A stretch of 64,000 nucleotides of DNA from Streptomyces decoyicus (lineage in GTDB: Bacteria > Actinomycetota > Actinomycetes > Streptomycetales > Streptomycetaceae). Below are positions 25,695-34,588 of the stretch, piece by piece (position 1 is the stretch's first letter; each line of letters begins with the position of its first letter). Made by a program: the position numbers and the translations under genes. Under the pieces are notes generated by a model. The model searched no databases. It had not been told where the DNA came from and saw only the letters and a list, made by a program, of their open reading frames with translations. The DNA lies in contig NZ_CP082301.1 of NCBI RefSeq assembly GCF_019880305.1, positions 7,998,001 through 8,062,000 on the forward strand, in the 5' to 3' direction.

Positions 25695-26065
25695 TTCTTG
25701 TCGTGCTCCGGAGTGCTCCAGCATCGCACGCCTGATCGGAACGGCTTCCGCCGCATCATCCCCGGCGCAGCCGCGCCCACCTGCGAACTCCTCGTACCCC
25801 CTCGAACTCCTCGCATCCCTCGCACCCCTTCGTCCTCCTCGCCCACCCTGGTCTTCACGGTATTAGCGAGGCGTTAGCCGATCATCAGTGGCGGCGCCGA
25901 GAGTGAGTGACGCGGAACGAAGAAGAACTCACCGCCCGGATCCGCGGTCCGGCTCCTCCGCATCGTGCCGCCCCTCGTGGGTGGCCGGGGAGAGCCGAGC
26001 GGGTCGCACGGCGGGAGTTGCACCGAAGTTTCTCCGGGTTCCGGAGAAGAGGGAGTTGATGACTG

Positions 26066-26611
26066 ATGACCATCCGTGGTCTGCGTACCGCCGCCACCGT
26101 CACCGCCGCTGTCGCCCTTGCGGTGGGAGCGAGCGCCGGAATTGCCTCCGCGGCAGGTGCGGGAGGACCCGGCGCGGCCGCGGCCGGCTCGTGCGCACCG
26201 GGGACCCTGAAGGTCACGACCACCAGCGCGGGGTCGAGCCAGGCCGGAATGAGTCACTCGGGCACCTACCTGAAGGTGACCAACACCGGCAAGAGCACCT
26301 GCGCGATCAACGGTTATGCGGGGCTGGCGCTGGAGGGCGCCGGTCACACGGCCCTGAAGACCACCGCGCACCACGGTGACACCTACTTCGCCACGGACCC
26401 GGGCGCGCACCAGGTCACGCTGGAGCCGGGCAAGAGCGCCTTCGCGGACCTGGTCTGGACGCACGCCGGTCCGTCCTCCGCGCAGGCCAAGTACCTCCAG
26501 GTGTCTCCGACGGGCAGCAACTCGCACAGCGTCGTGGCGTTCGACAACGCCGTCGACGGCGGGGAGCTGTCGGTGACGGCCTGGTCGGCGAAGCTGCCCA
26601 GCGCTTCCTGA
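26066..26611 (+). CDS. Secreted DUF4232 protein
   Basis: 181 residues; ATG with GGGAG 10 nt upstream. A signal peptide (MTIRGLRTAATVTAAVALAVG, ASA cleavage) precedes a DUF4232 domain: LKVTTTSAGSSQAGMSHSG, YLKVTNTGKSTCAINGYAG and AFADLVWTHAG. Two Cys probably form a disulfide. The family is common in secreted or lipoprotein form in Streptomyces and has no known enzymatic activity. Its own promoter must lie in the 370-nt gap after the FUSC gene. Confidence 0.87.
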   Translation: MTIRGLRTAATVTAAVALAVGASAGIASAAGAGGPGAAAAGSCAPGTLKVTTTSAGSSQAGMSHSGTYLKVTNTGKSTCAINGYAGLALEGAGHTALKTTAHHGDTYFATDPGAHQVTLEPGKSAFADLVWTHAGPSSAQAKYLQVSPTGSNSHSVVAFDNAVDGGELSVTAWSAKLPSAS

Positions 26612-26625
26612 CCACCACTGGTACA

Positions 26626-26658
26626 CCGAAGGCCGACGCACCGGGCGTCGGCCTTCGG
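26626..26658. terminator. Bidirectional hairpin after the DUF4232 gene
   Basis: CCGAAGGCCGACGC and GCGTCGGCCTTCGG form a perfect 14-bp stem with a 5-nt loop. It serves the DUF4232 gene and the convergent epimerase gene that ends at 26675. Confidence 0.85.
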
Positions 26659-26674
26659 CGTGTGTGCGGCCGGC

Positions 26675-27631
26675 TCAGCTCCGGGCTCCGGCCAAGAGTG
26701 TGCGGTACCAGTCGACGGTGGCGTCGAGGGTCGCATCCAGGGGTGTCGGGTGGACGCCGAAGGTGCGCTCGAAGGCGGCGGAGTCCACGATCTGCGGTTC
26801 GGTGTGCTGGTAGAACATCTCCGCGTACTCGTCCATGAACGTCGCGTCGAACGGCCCGAAGGGGCGGGGCTCGGAAAGGGTCACGCTCCGCACCGGGCGC
26901 CCCACCCGCTCCTCGATCATCGAGTAGATCTCGCGGGTGGTGACGGCGGGCGCGGTGGGCAGGTGCCAGATCCTGCCGTCGCCTTCCGGGTGGGCGCCGA
27001 GCGTGGCGAGTCCGGTCGCCACGTCCCGGATGTCCGTGTAGCTGTGGGGCAGGTCGATGTCGCCCATGCCGAGGACCTCGCCACCGGTCAGGGCGCCGGG
27101 GAAGACCGCTCCGCCGAGCGTCGAGTTGAGCACGCCGGGACCGACGAAGTCGGCCGACCGGCCGAGGACGACACGGGCGCGCCCCGCGCGGTGGGCGGCG
27201 AGATAGCGCTCGTCCAGCTGCGCCCGCATCCGCCCCTTGCGGCTGGTCGCCCGCCACGGGGTCTCCTCCGTCATCACCTCCCCGTGCGTCGGGCCGTACG
27301 GATACAGCGTGTCCAGCACGACCAGACGGGCGCCCGTGGTCTCGACGGCGGCCAGTACCGCCTGTTGGACCCGGGGCATCACCTCGACCTGGCGGTGATA
27401 GTCGACGTTCACGCAGTGGTACACGACGGCGGCGCCCTCGACGGCGGCCAACGCCCCCTCGGGCGTGCTCACATCGGCGGCGTGGCGCCCGACGCCCTCG
27501 GCGGAGCTGTCCGGGACCGAGCGGCTGACCAGCCGTACGGCGTGACCGCGACGGGCGAGTTCACCGGCGAGCGTGGTGCCTGCGGGGCCGGCACCCAGCA
27601 CTGCGTGGAGCGAACGTTCTGCGGCAGAAAT
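26675..27631 (-). CDS. NAD-dependent epimerase/dehydratase family protein, probable ATT start
   Basis: About 318 residues. Rossmann motif LGAGPAGTTLAGELARRGH, then VVYHCVNVDYHRQ, VVLDTLYPYGP and a short extended-SDR-like active region. The first conventional start (GTG 27601) would remove the first beta strand. In-frame upstream is ATT 27631 with AGAAGGA 6 nt before it, giving ISAAERSLHAVLGAGPAG, a proper first strand. I therefore place the start at an ATT codon. Divergent from a TetR gene, which probably controls it. The substrate is unknown. Confidence 0.72.
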   Translation of the reverse strand: MSAAERSLHAVLGAGPAGTTLAGELARRGHAVRLVSRSVPDSSAEGVGRHAADVSTPEGALAAVEGAAVVYHCVNVDYHRQVEVMPRVQQAVLAAVETTGARLVVLDTLYPYGPTHGEVMTEETPWRATSRKGRMRAQLDERYLAAHRAGRARVVLGRSADFVGPGVLNSTLGGAVFPGALTGGEVLGMGDIDLPHSYTDIRDVATGLATLGAHPEGDGRIWHLPTAPAVTTREIYSMIEERVGRPVRSVTLSEPRPFGPFDATFMDEYAEMFYQHTEPQIVDSAAFERTFGVHPTPLDATLDATVDWYRTLLAGARS

Positions 27632-27722
27632 GGCGGTTCCTTCTCTACGAGCCGATGACGATGGCCAATGACCTGTGACGGGGGAGCGGCGGGCAGACTG
27701 TGTTTCGCTCTCTCGCTTCTGT

Positions 27723-27750
27723 TAGAGACCATAACTCTAGTGATGCATCA
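27723..27750. promoter_or_regulatory. Palindromes in epimerase-tetR divergent region
   Basis: TAGAG-N7-CTCTA at 27723-27739 and the perfect 10-bp palindrome TGATGCATCA at 27741-27750 lie between the divergent epimerase and TetR genes, in an AT-richer patch that probably holds the promoters. They are candidate operators for the TetR protein. Downstream, at about 27781-27815, ACACCCGCTC-like units are repeated three times in the tetR leader. Confidence 0.45.
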
Positions 27751-27849
27751 TCGCAAGAGGAGGGTTGGCTACGATCGGCGACACCCGCTCACACCCGCTC
27801 ACACCCGGCTCACACGCGCTGGACACCGTCGCGAACGCAGGAGGAGAAC

Positions 27850-28560
27850 ATGGCCGCCGAGGCACGGAGTCCCCGGGCCCGCTACCGCGAGCAGAACCGC
27901 GCGGAGATCAAGGCGGCCGCGCTTCAGCAGCTCGCCGAAGGGGGCGTTCAAGCCGTGGCGCTCACCCGTATCGCCAAGGACATGGGGCTGTCGGGTCCCG
28001 CCCTCTACCGCTACTTCGCGGGCCGGGACGACCTGCTGGGCGAGCTGATCCGGGACGCCTACGACGAGGCGGCACAGGCCGTCGAACGCGTCGACGGAGC
28101 GTCCGCCGACGGCGCCCGCGCCACCCTGCACGCCCTCGCCGACGCCTACCGGGGCTGGGCCGTCGCGCAGCCGCACCGCTATCTGCTGATCCAGGGCACC
28201 CCGGTCCCCGGCTACGCGGCTCCGCCGGACACCCTGCTCCGTGCGCGGGCCGTCCTGGGCCCGTTCCTGAAGGTGTTCGCCGAAGGCGACCCCACGGAGG
28301 CGCTGCGGCCGGTCGTCGACGAAATGGCCGCCTGGGCGCGCCGGGACGCCGATGTCGCCGGCTGGCTGGCGCAGCACACGGGGCCGGCTCCGCACGACGA
28401 GGCAGCCGGGACCGCCCTCGCCGGTACGGTGCTGGCCTGGTCCCAACTGCACGGCACGGTCAGCCTGGAGGTGTCCGGCCAGTACGCCGGGATGGGGCAC
28501 CGGGTGCAGACCCTGCTCACCGCGCAGCTCGACCTCTTGGCCGATTCCTTCCAGCTCTAG
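27850..28560 (+). CDS. TetR/AcrR family transcriptional regulator
   Basis: 236 residues from ATG 27850, with AGGAGG upstream. The N-terminal DNA-binding domain includes AAALQQLAEGGVQAVALTRIAKDMGLSGPALYRYFAGRDDLL-type sequence in short: VALTRIAKDMGLSGPALYRY. The C-terminal ligand domain contains WSQLHGTVSLEV, as in TetR_C_13-like regulators. Probably represses the divergent epimerase gene and itself through the palindromes at 27723-27750. Confidence 0.9.
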   Translation: MAAEARSPRARYREQNRAEIKAAALQQLAEGGVQAVALTRIAKDMGLSGPALYRYFAGRDDLLGELIRDAYDEAAQAVERVDGASADGARATLHALADAYRGWAVAQPHRYLLIQGTPVPGYAAPPDTLLRARAVLGPFLKVFAEGDPTEALRPVVDEMAAWARRDADVAGWLAQHTGPAPHDEAAGTALAGTVLAWSQLHGTVSLEVSGQYAGMGHRVQTLLTAQLDLLADSFQL

Positions 28561-28686
28561 CCGCGGGCCCTTGCGCACATCCGCCCCGGCCGTCGCCGCG
28601 AGAGCGGGCCCGGCCGGGGCGGAAGGACAACTGGGCGAGGAAGGGCAACTGGGCGAGGCCGAACGGCAATTCGGGCAGAACGGCAG

Positions 28687-28720
28687 CCCGGGGTGGTGCG
28701 CGCAGGCACACCACCCCGGG
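28687..28720. terminator. Hairpin between tetR and repetin-like gene
   Basis: CCCGGGGTGGTG and CACCACCCCGGG form a 12-bp stem with a 10-nt loop between the convergent stops at 28560 and 28738. Confidence 0.7.
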
Positions 28721-28737
28721 TCGCCCGGGGACGGTGG

Positions 28738-29325
28738 TCAGTTCTTGGCGGCCCCGCGCGACGGCGTCCAGTGGTGAACCTTGTAGTCGCCCTTCTCCAG
28801 GGTCTCGAACGGGGCGGAGCCCAGGCACTTGCCGACGCTGTTCTTCGGCACGCCGTCCATGGCCCAGCTGTAGCCCAGCCGGTCCTTCTTGCCGCTGTCC
28901 AGCACGGTGAAGCCGAACCGCTTGCCCCTGAGGTCCCCGATCTCCGGCAGGCCCGGTGCGCCCTTGAAGTGCGACTCGGTCACGATGCCGGTGGCGACGG
29001 CCACCGGGCCACCGGTCACCAGGCAGTCGATACGGCCCCGGAAATATCCGCCCCAGTCCTTGCCGAAATGATGGCTCACGTAGAACGTGCCGCGCGCCTT
29101 GTCGGCGAACCCGTGGGCGTTGATGCGGAAGTGGACGTTGTCGCCGGGCTGTCGCGCGAGCTTGGCGGAGCCCGTCAGCGACGGTTCGTCGGCGCTGTGC
29201 CGGGCGGGCCGGGGCCCGGCCTCGGCAGCCGCGGCCGGCCCGGTCGTGCCCAGGGTCAGCGCGGTCGCCGTAGCGGCGGCGAGAGCGGTGGCGGCCACGA
29301 CGAACGGGCGGCGGGTGAGGGGCAT
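28738..29325 (-). CDS. Secreted repetin-like protein
   Basis: 195 residues; ATG with AGGAGGA upstream. The signal peptide (LTRRPFVVAATALAAATATA, AAA-E) includes a paired Arg. The mature sequence DNVHFRINAHGFADKARGTF, YVSHHFGKDWGGYFRG, CLVTGGPVAVATGIV and YSWAMDGVPKNSVGKCLG is a recognisable streptomycete secreted family often annotated as repetin. Two Cys may pair. Function is unknown. It is monocistronic, with promoter sequence in the 238-nt gap upstream. Confidence 0.75.
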   Translation of the reverse strand: MPLTRRPFVVAATALAAATATALTLGTTGPAAAAEAGPRPARHSADEPSLTGSAKLARQPGDNVHFRINAHGFADKARGTFYVSHHFGKDWGGYFRGRIDCLVTGGPVAVATGIVTESHFKGAPGLPEIGDLRGKRFGFTVLDSGKKDRLGYSWAMDGVPKNSVGKCLGSAPFETLEKGDYKVHHWTPSRGAAKN

Positions 29326-29563
29326 CGCTTCCTCCTGTGGATGCGGTCATCGACCGGAATCGGGGCGGCAGGGAGGCGATTCCCTGCCGCACACCACGGT
29401 CCCGTTCGCCGCTTCGCCCCGCATCGCTCCCCAGGCGGGGGCCGCTCCGCCGCACGGCGGAAGGGTGAGGGGTACGGGAGGCCGATGCGGTGCCGGGGCC
29501 GCCCACTTCACCGTCGGCTCTCCCCGCGGCCGCCGCTACGTCAGCGCCCTGCCGGAGGGCGGC

Positions 29564-30235
29564 TCAATATCCGGCCGGGCGTATCAGCCCCGTCTCATAC
29601 GCGAAGACGGCGGCCTGTGTCCGGTCGCGCAGGCCCAGTTTGACCAGGATCCGGCCCACATGGCTCTTCACGGTCTGCTCCGCCACCACCAGACGCTCCG
29701 CGATCTCCCCGTTCGACAGGCCCTGGGCGATCAGGGCCAGCACCTCGGTCTCGCGTTCCGTCAGGTCACCGACACGGTCCCTGAGCGGGGTGCGAGGTGA
29801 GCTGGTGACCCGGGAGAACTCGGCGATGAGGCGCTTGGTGATGTTCGGCGCGAGCAGGGCGTCGCCCGCCGCCACCACCCGTACCGCCTGGGCGAGTTCG
29901 GCCGCGGAGGCGTCCTTCAGCAGAAACCCGGAGGCGCCCGCGCGCAGCGCCTCGTACACGTACTCGTCGAGGTCGAAGGTGGTCAGGACCAGGATCTTGA
30001 CGGTGGCGCCGGCAGGTCCGGTGAGCTGACGGGTCGCCTCGATGCCGCCGAGCCGGGGCATCCGGACGTCCATCAGGACCACGTCCGGGGCGAGTTCGGC
30101 GGCCTGGGCAACGGCGTCGAGGCCGTCGACGGCCTGGCCGATGACCTCGATGCCGGGTTCGGCGTTGAGCAGCACCGTGAACCCCTGTCGGACCATGATC
30201 TGGTCGTCGGCGATCAGCACACGGATGGGCGTCAT
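29564..30235 (-). CDS. NarL/LuxR-family response regulator
   Basis: 223 residues. Receiver domain with acidic pocket IADDQ and phospho-acceptor Asp56 in VVLMDVRMP, conserved TTF and LLKDAS; C-terminal LuxR HTH (LTERETEVLALIAQGLSNGEIAERL, in parts: GLSNGEIAERLVVAEQTVKS). It is coupled by a 4-nt overlap to the histidine kinase upstream, its cognate partner. The regulon is unknown; the acyltransferase and secreted hydrolase in the same transcript are candidates for linked function. Confidence 0.95.
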   Translation of the reverse strand: MTPIRVLIADDQIMVRQGFTVLLNAEPGIEVIGQAVDGLDAVAQAAELAPDVVLMDVRMPRLGGIEATRQLTGPAGATVKILVLTTFDLDEYVYEALRAGASGFLLKDASAAELAQAVRVVAAGDALLAPNITKRLIAEFSRVTSSPRTPLRDRVGDLTERETEVLALIAQGLSNGEIAERLVVAEQTVKSHVGRILVKLGLRDRTQAAVFAYETGLIRPAGY

Positions 30236-31587
30236 GGGGCATCCTCACCGGGTTCGGCAGGCTTGGTGGTGTCAGTGGGAAGGAGCGCGGTGACTTCGTA
30301 GCCGCCGTCGGGAGTGGGGCCGGTGGCCAGTTCGCCGCCAAGCATGGCGGTGCGCTCCTGCATGCCCAGCAACCCGTGGCCGGCGCCCGGCGAGGGTGGG
30401 GCGGGCCGGTCCGGCGCGGTGTTGGTGACACGCAGGGCGAGCCCGCCGGACCGGTACCCGATGTCCACCCGCACTGCCGCTCCGGGCGCGTGCCGCATCG
30501 CGTTGCTGAGCGCCTCCTGGACGATACGGAACGCCGACAGGTCCACTCCCGGCGGCAGCGGCCGCGGCTCGCCGGTGGTCTCGGTGATGACCGCGAGGCC
30601 CGTTCCGCGCACCTTGCCGACCAGCTCGTCCAGCCGGCCGAGGGTGGGCTGCGGGGCATGCCGTACCCCGTCGGACGGGGCGTCCTCCGAGCGCAGTACG
30701 CCCAGGACCCGGCGGAGTTCGGTGAGCGCCTCGACGGCGTTCTCGCGGATGCCCGCGAGATTCTCCTTCAGTTCGTCGGTGGGTTCCTTGACCAGGTGCG
30801 GGGCCACCTGCGCCTGGATGGATATCACCGACATGTGGTGGGCTACCACATCGTGCAGCTCACGGGCGATCCGGTTGCGCTCCTCCAGAAGGGTGCGCCG
30901 GGCCCGCTCGTCCGCGGTGCGCACTTCCTGTTCGACGAGTTGGCTCCGGGCCACCCGGCGGCCGCGCAGCGAGGCGCCCACCACCACCGCGGTCGTGCAG
31001 GTCACGGCGTCCTGAATGAGGCTCGGCTGCTGGGCGGGGGCCGCGAAGGCCAGTGCGGCCCATGCCGACAGGAGGGTGAGCCCCCATGCCTCGGCCGCGA
31101 CCCGGGGGCGGACCCGCAGCGCGAGGAGGAACAGCACAAAGGTGTGCAGTGCGATCCCCGGGAAGCTCCAGGACCACAGCGGGGCGTGGCTGACTTTGGT
31201 CTCGCCGACGGTCCTGGCCAGGAAAAGCGCAAGCGTCGACAGCCACCAGGCGGGCACCGGACGGGACAACGCGAGGATGGCGGCGCCCGACTGGAGCACG
31301 ACGAGCAACATCACGGCCGTCGCCAGGGCCGTGTCCACGGCTGTTGTCGCGGAGGACGTCGGGGCCGGCGCGAGTTGCGGCTCGTACTGATTCCCGTTGG
31401 CCAGACCCATCAGCACCGCGAACAGCACCGCGTGGGCATGCGGCAGCCGGCCCAGCCAGCGCAGGCTCGGCAGTGGATCGCGCGCCACCGTCCACAGGTC
31501 CTCGCGCAGGGTGCGTGGCACCGCCTGCACGGCTTCCCACAGCCGCAGCCCCCCTTTTGTCCCGCCCCCCTCGGTCACACGACGCAT
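30232..31587 (-). CDS. NarL-type sensor histidine kinase
   Basis: About 451 residues from ATG 31587, which follows the acyltransferase stop by one base, so translation is probably coupled. Four to five N-terminal membrane segments, then the HisKA_3 region NRIARELHDVVAHHMSVIS with the phospho-His at about 245, and an ATPase domain with EALSNAMRHA and GHGLLGMQERTAML. It phosphorylates the response regulator encoded by the overlapping downstream gene. Confidence 0.93.
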   Translation of the reverse strand: MRRVTEGGGTKGGLRLWEAVQAVPRTLREDLWTVARDPLPSLRWLGRLPHAHAVLFAVLMGLANGNQYEPQLAPAPTSSATTAVDTALATAVMLLVVLQSGAAILALSRPVPAWWLSTLALFLARTVGETKVSHAPLWSWSFPGIALHTFVLFLLALRVRPRVAAEAWGLTLLSAWAALAFAAPAQQPSLIQDAVTCTTAVVVGASLRGRRVARSQLVEQEVRTADERARRTLLEERNRIARELHDVVAHHMSVISIQAQVAPHLVKEPTDELKENLAGIRENAVEALTELRRVLGVLRSEDAPSDGVRHAPQPTLGRLDELVGKVRGTGLAVITETTGEPRPLPPGVDLSAFRIVQEALSNAMRHAPGAAVRVDIGYRSGGLALRVTNTAPDRPAPPSPGAGHGLLGMQERTAMLGGELATGPTPDGGYEVTALLPTDTTKPAEPGEDAP

Positions 31588-31588
31588 C

Positions 31589-32749
31589 CTAAGCACGCCG
31601 CACCGCCGTGGTCCGTGCGGGACGCCCCTCCTGTACCACCCGGGAGCCGCTCCGCCGCCCTTGCTCGTACGTACGGAACGCGGCCCAGCACATCAGCAGC
31701 GTCAGCGCGAACACCGGCAGCCAGGCCAGCCGGGCGAGCACCCAACCGAAGCCGGTGGGGACGGTGTGCAGACCGGGCAGCGGTTCGCCCGCCAGCAGCC
31801 CGACCGCCGTCACCGCCATCAGCGCGGTCTGGTGCCACAGGAAGACCGTCATCGCCGACAGATTCGTCAGGGCCACCGCCGCCCAGAGCGCGGGGCGTTG
31901 CAGCATCCGGCGCAGCGGGCCGATCAGGAGCAGTGCCGCCCCCGACTGGGCGAGACCGAAGGTGACGGCCGCGAGAGTGGGTGGGTTGAGGTTGGATATG
32001 CCGGCGCCGGGCACCCCGACCATGGCGGCGGGGTAGCCGGCCCCTACGACGAGTCCGGCGGTGGCGGTGCCGCCACCGAGCAGCAGCACCCAGCCGGTCG
32101 GACGGCTCCGCAGCCCGCCCCGGGCCCAGGCCGCACCCAGGCAGTACGGGACCAGCCAGCCCGCCAGGACATTGATCCAGCCGAGCCAGGCCGGCCCGCC
32201 CAGGCCGAACCGGATCAGGTCGATGTGCAGGACGACGGCGAGCGGCCACAGCGGATGCAGCCTGGCGACCAGCGGGGTCGCCGCCGTCAGCGCCATGAGG
32301 ACCACCAGGAACCAGAGCGGGGACAGCGCCAGTTTGCCCAGTGTACGAACGGTCTCCAGGCCGGTGCCGGAGGCGAGCAGCGCGCCCGCCACCACGCTCC
32401 ACACCACCAGGACGGCCGCAACCGGTCGCAACAGCCGGGCTGTCCGGGCGCGGAGCCACCGCCCGTACGTGCCGCCCCCGGCACGCGTGGCGGCACAACT
32501 CCTCGCCGCCATCCGGCCGCCCACCAGAAAGAACACCGCAAGGGTCTGGAAAACCCAGGAAACCGGGGCGAGTTGCGGCATGTGGTGCAGCGGGCCGACG
32601 ACGTGCACCGCGCCGCTGTCGGCGACCAGGGCGGTCACCAGCCAGTGCCCGAGCACCACGCCGAGGATGGCGAGCGCACGCAGTGCGTCGACGCCACGGT
32701 CACGATCGGGCGGGGTCGCGGCGGCGATCCGCCGGACGAGGTCACGCAC
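31589..32749 (-). CDS. Acyltransferase 3 family membrane protein
   Basis: 386 residues from GTG 32749, overlapping the hydrolase stop by 8 nt. GVDALRALAILGVVLGHWL near the N-terminus is the acyltransferase 3 signature with its conserved His, followed by about ten membrane segments. These proteins O-acylate extracytoplasmic sugars, antibiotics or peptidoglycan. It is located between a secreted hydrolase and the two-component genes in a four-gene operon. Confidence 0.85.
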   Translation of the reverse strand: MRDLVRRIAAATPPDRDRGVDALRALAILGVVLGHWLVTALVADSGAVHVVGPLHHMPQLAPVSWVFQTLAVFFLVGGRMAARSCAATRAGGGTYGRWLRARTARLLRPVAAVLVVWSVVAGALLASGTGLETVRTLGKLALSPLWFLVVLMALTAATPLVARLHPLWPLAVVLHIDLIRFGLGGPAWLGWINVLAGWLVPYCLGAAWARGGLRSRPTGWVLLLGGGTATAGLVVGAGYPAAMVGVPGAGISNLNPPTLAAVTFGLAQSGAALLLIGPLRRMLQRPALWAAVALTNLSAMTVFLWHQTALMAVTAVGLLAGEPLPGLHTVPTGFGWVLARLAWLPVFALTLLMCWAAFRTYEQGRRSGSRVVQEGRPARTTAVRRA

Positions 32750-33710
32750 GGTGGTCCTCCTCGGCAGGGTCCTGCCCGGAGACGATCCGGGCGAGGTTCC
32801 GCAGGGATACGGAACCGGGCGCCAGGTAGTCGCTGTGCCCGCCGGCACCTGCCGGGAAGAGCCGGGCGCCGAAGGCGGGCGAGACCGGGTCGGACCCCAA
32901 CCCCAGCGTGAAGAAGGGAAGGTGTACCTGGGTGTGCGGCACGTCGGCGATCCAGTCGTCGTCGCCGCGGCCGGCCCACACGGTCGCTCGGGTGTGCAGC
33001 CCGGCGACGCTGTCGGCACCGGCCCCGGGGCTGCCGTACAGGACGATGTCCGCGGCATCGAGCCCCGAAGCAGCCCGGCCGCAGACCACGGAACCGTAGG
33101 AATGGCAGAGGACGGTGATCCGGGCGGGCGGCCGAACCGCGGCCACCTCACGTACGAACGCCCGGAGTTGGGGAGCGGCCTCCTCGGCGAGGCCCGGTGT
33201 CACGACCCGGGTGCTCAAGGTGCCCGGCGTCTCGTATCCGACCCAGGCGATGACGGCGGACCGGTCGCCCAGCTCCTGCCGGAGCGCCGTCGCACCGGCC
33301 CGCAGGCGTCCGTATCGGTCGAGGTTGGTGTCCGACCCCGGCACCAGTACGGCGATCCGGTCGGCCCGCGCCAGGTCGCCGACGACCTCGACGGTGCGGC
33401 CCCCGTTGCGGCCGTCGAAGGACAGGAACTGCCGCCCCGGACCGGCCATGACGCGCAGTGCGCCGGCCCGCGCCCGGTCGCCGTGGCCCTCGGCCACCCG
33501 CTCCGCCGCACGGATGCCGGCGCGGTTGACGGCATACCGCTCGGCGAGGGCGCCGGGGCCGGGGGACCGCAGCGGTGCGAGGGCCACCGGGACAGGTGCC
33601 GGAACGGCCGAGGGGCGGGCCGCACCCGACACGGGTACGGCCACCGAGGCGGCGACGAGTGCGGCGAGCAGGGTGCGCAGCGGGCGGCTGCCGGGCGGGC
33701 GGGGCGCCAT
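32742..33710 (-). CDS. Secreted alpha/beta hydrolase (DUF1023-like)
   Basis: 322 residues. The signal peptide (RTLLAALVAASVAVPVSG) precedes a hydrolase core: IAVLVPGSDTNLDRYGRL, the nucleophile elbow VLCHSYGSVVCG, and a late GHSDYL that supplies the His. This is the DUF1023 pattern frequent in actinobacteria. It probably acts outside the membrane on an ester or lipid. First gene of the operon with the acyltransferase and the two-component system, so acylation and de-acylation of one surface molecule is an attractive but unproven link. Confidence 0.8.
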   Translation of the reverse strand: MAPRPPGSRPLRTLLAALVAASVAVPVSGAARPSAVPAPVPVALAPLRSPGPGALAERYAVNRAGIRAAERVAEGHGDRARAGALRVMAGPGRQFLSFDGRNGGRTVEVVGDLARADRIAVLVPGSDTNLDRYGRLRAGATALRQELGDRSAVIAWVGYETPGTLSTRVVTPGLAEEAAPQLRAFVREVAAVRPPARITVLCHSYGSVVCGRAASGLDAADIVLYGSPGAGADSVAGLHTRATVWAGRGDDDWIADVPHTQVHLPFFTLGLGSDPVSPAFGARLFPAGAGGHSDYLAPGSVSLRNLARIVSGQDPAEEDHRA

Positions 33711-33861
33711 GAGGGAGGGTCCTTCCGTTCCGGAAGCCGGTCGTGCTTCCGCAACCGAAGCTATGGATCACCCCACTTGCTCGGCGTCCCGCCGTGGAGC
33801 GCACTTCCCGCGTAGCTCTCAGGTACTAGGGGTAGGGGGCGACGGACACCGCGGCGGACGG

Positions 33862-34588
33862 ATGCGGCCGAACGAGGGCTCCACCGGCGGCGGTGCCGCG
33901 GTGACTCTGACCGGCACCGGCCTCGAGAATGCCAGCGAGGTGCGCTTCGGCACCAAGTCGGCCACCATCACGGCCAATACGGCCACGTCCGTGTCGGTGG
34001 TCGCTCCCTCGGGAGCCGGCGTGGTCGCTGCCACGGTGACGACCCCCGGGGGGACCAGCAACCCGGTGGTCTTCTACTACGTTCCCCCGCCCGTCATCCT
34101 CGACGTCTCGCCCACTTCCGGGCCCGTGGCGGGCGGTGCCACGATCACCGTCACCGGGCGCGGCCTCGCCACCACGACGTCCGTGGCGTTCGGCGCGACG
34201 GTGGTGGCGCCGACAGTGGTGTCCGACAGCCAACTCACCGTCGTGAGCCCGGCCCACGCGACGGGGCAGGCGGCCCTGGTCGTCACCGCCCTCGGCGGGA
34301 GCGACACCGCGTCCGGGACGTTCGGCTTCGTGGCCCCACCGACCGTCACGGGCTCCAGCCCCCTCACGGCCTCCCCGCGGGCGGCACCCTGGTCGACATC
34401 ACCGGCACCGGTCTGTCGACGACCACCGGCGTGACCTTCGGCGGCGTCCCGGCCACGTTCGCCGTGCTGTCCGACACCCGGGTCGCCGCCGTCGCCCCCA
34501 CCCATGCCCCGGGCGCGGTCACCATCGCGCTCACCACCACGGGCGGCGGCGCCACGGCACGGGCGTGTTCATCTACCTCCTCGGCTGA
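33862..34588 (+). pseudogene. IPT/TIG-repeat protein gene with two frameshifts
   Basis: Three IPT/TIG modules can be read: PNEGSTGGGAAVTLTGTGL; then SPTSGPVAGGATITVTGRGL; and, in a second frame, LPAGGTLVDITGTGL with VTFGGVPATFAVLSDTRV. The first frame runs off into unrelated sequence near 34365-34375. The last module changes frame again near 34550, where the canonical ending GTGVFIYLLG and a TGA at 34586 appear. The usual start region is also poor. In the family this is a small cell-surface protein. The 3' end overlaps the GH5 gene by 16 nt. Sequencing errors would be the alternative explanation. Confidence 0.75.

Noticed and set aside
27781..27815. Short ACACCCGCTC repeats, considered as CRISPR-like
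   Set aside because: Units are contiguous with no spacers and no cas genes are present.
27700..27849. N-terminal extension of the TetR gene
   Set aside because: The ATG at 27850 has a strong AGGAGG, and the extension crosses the divergent promoter and repeats.
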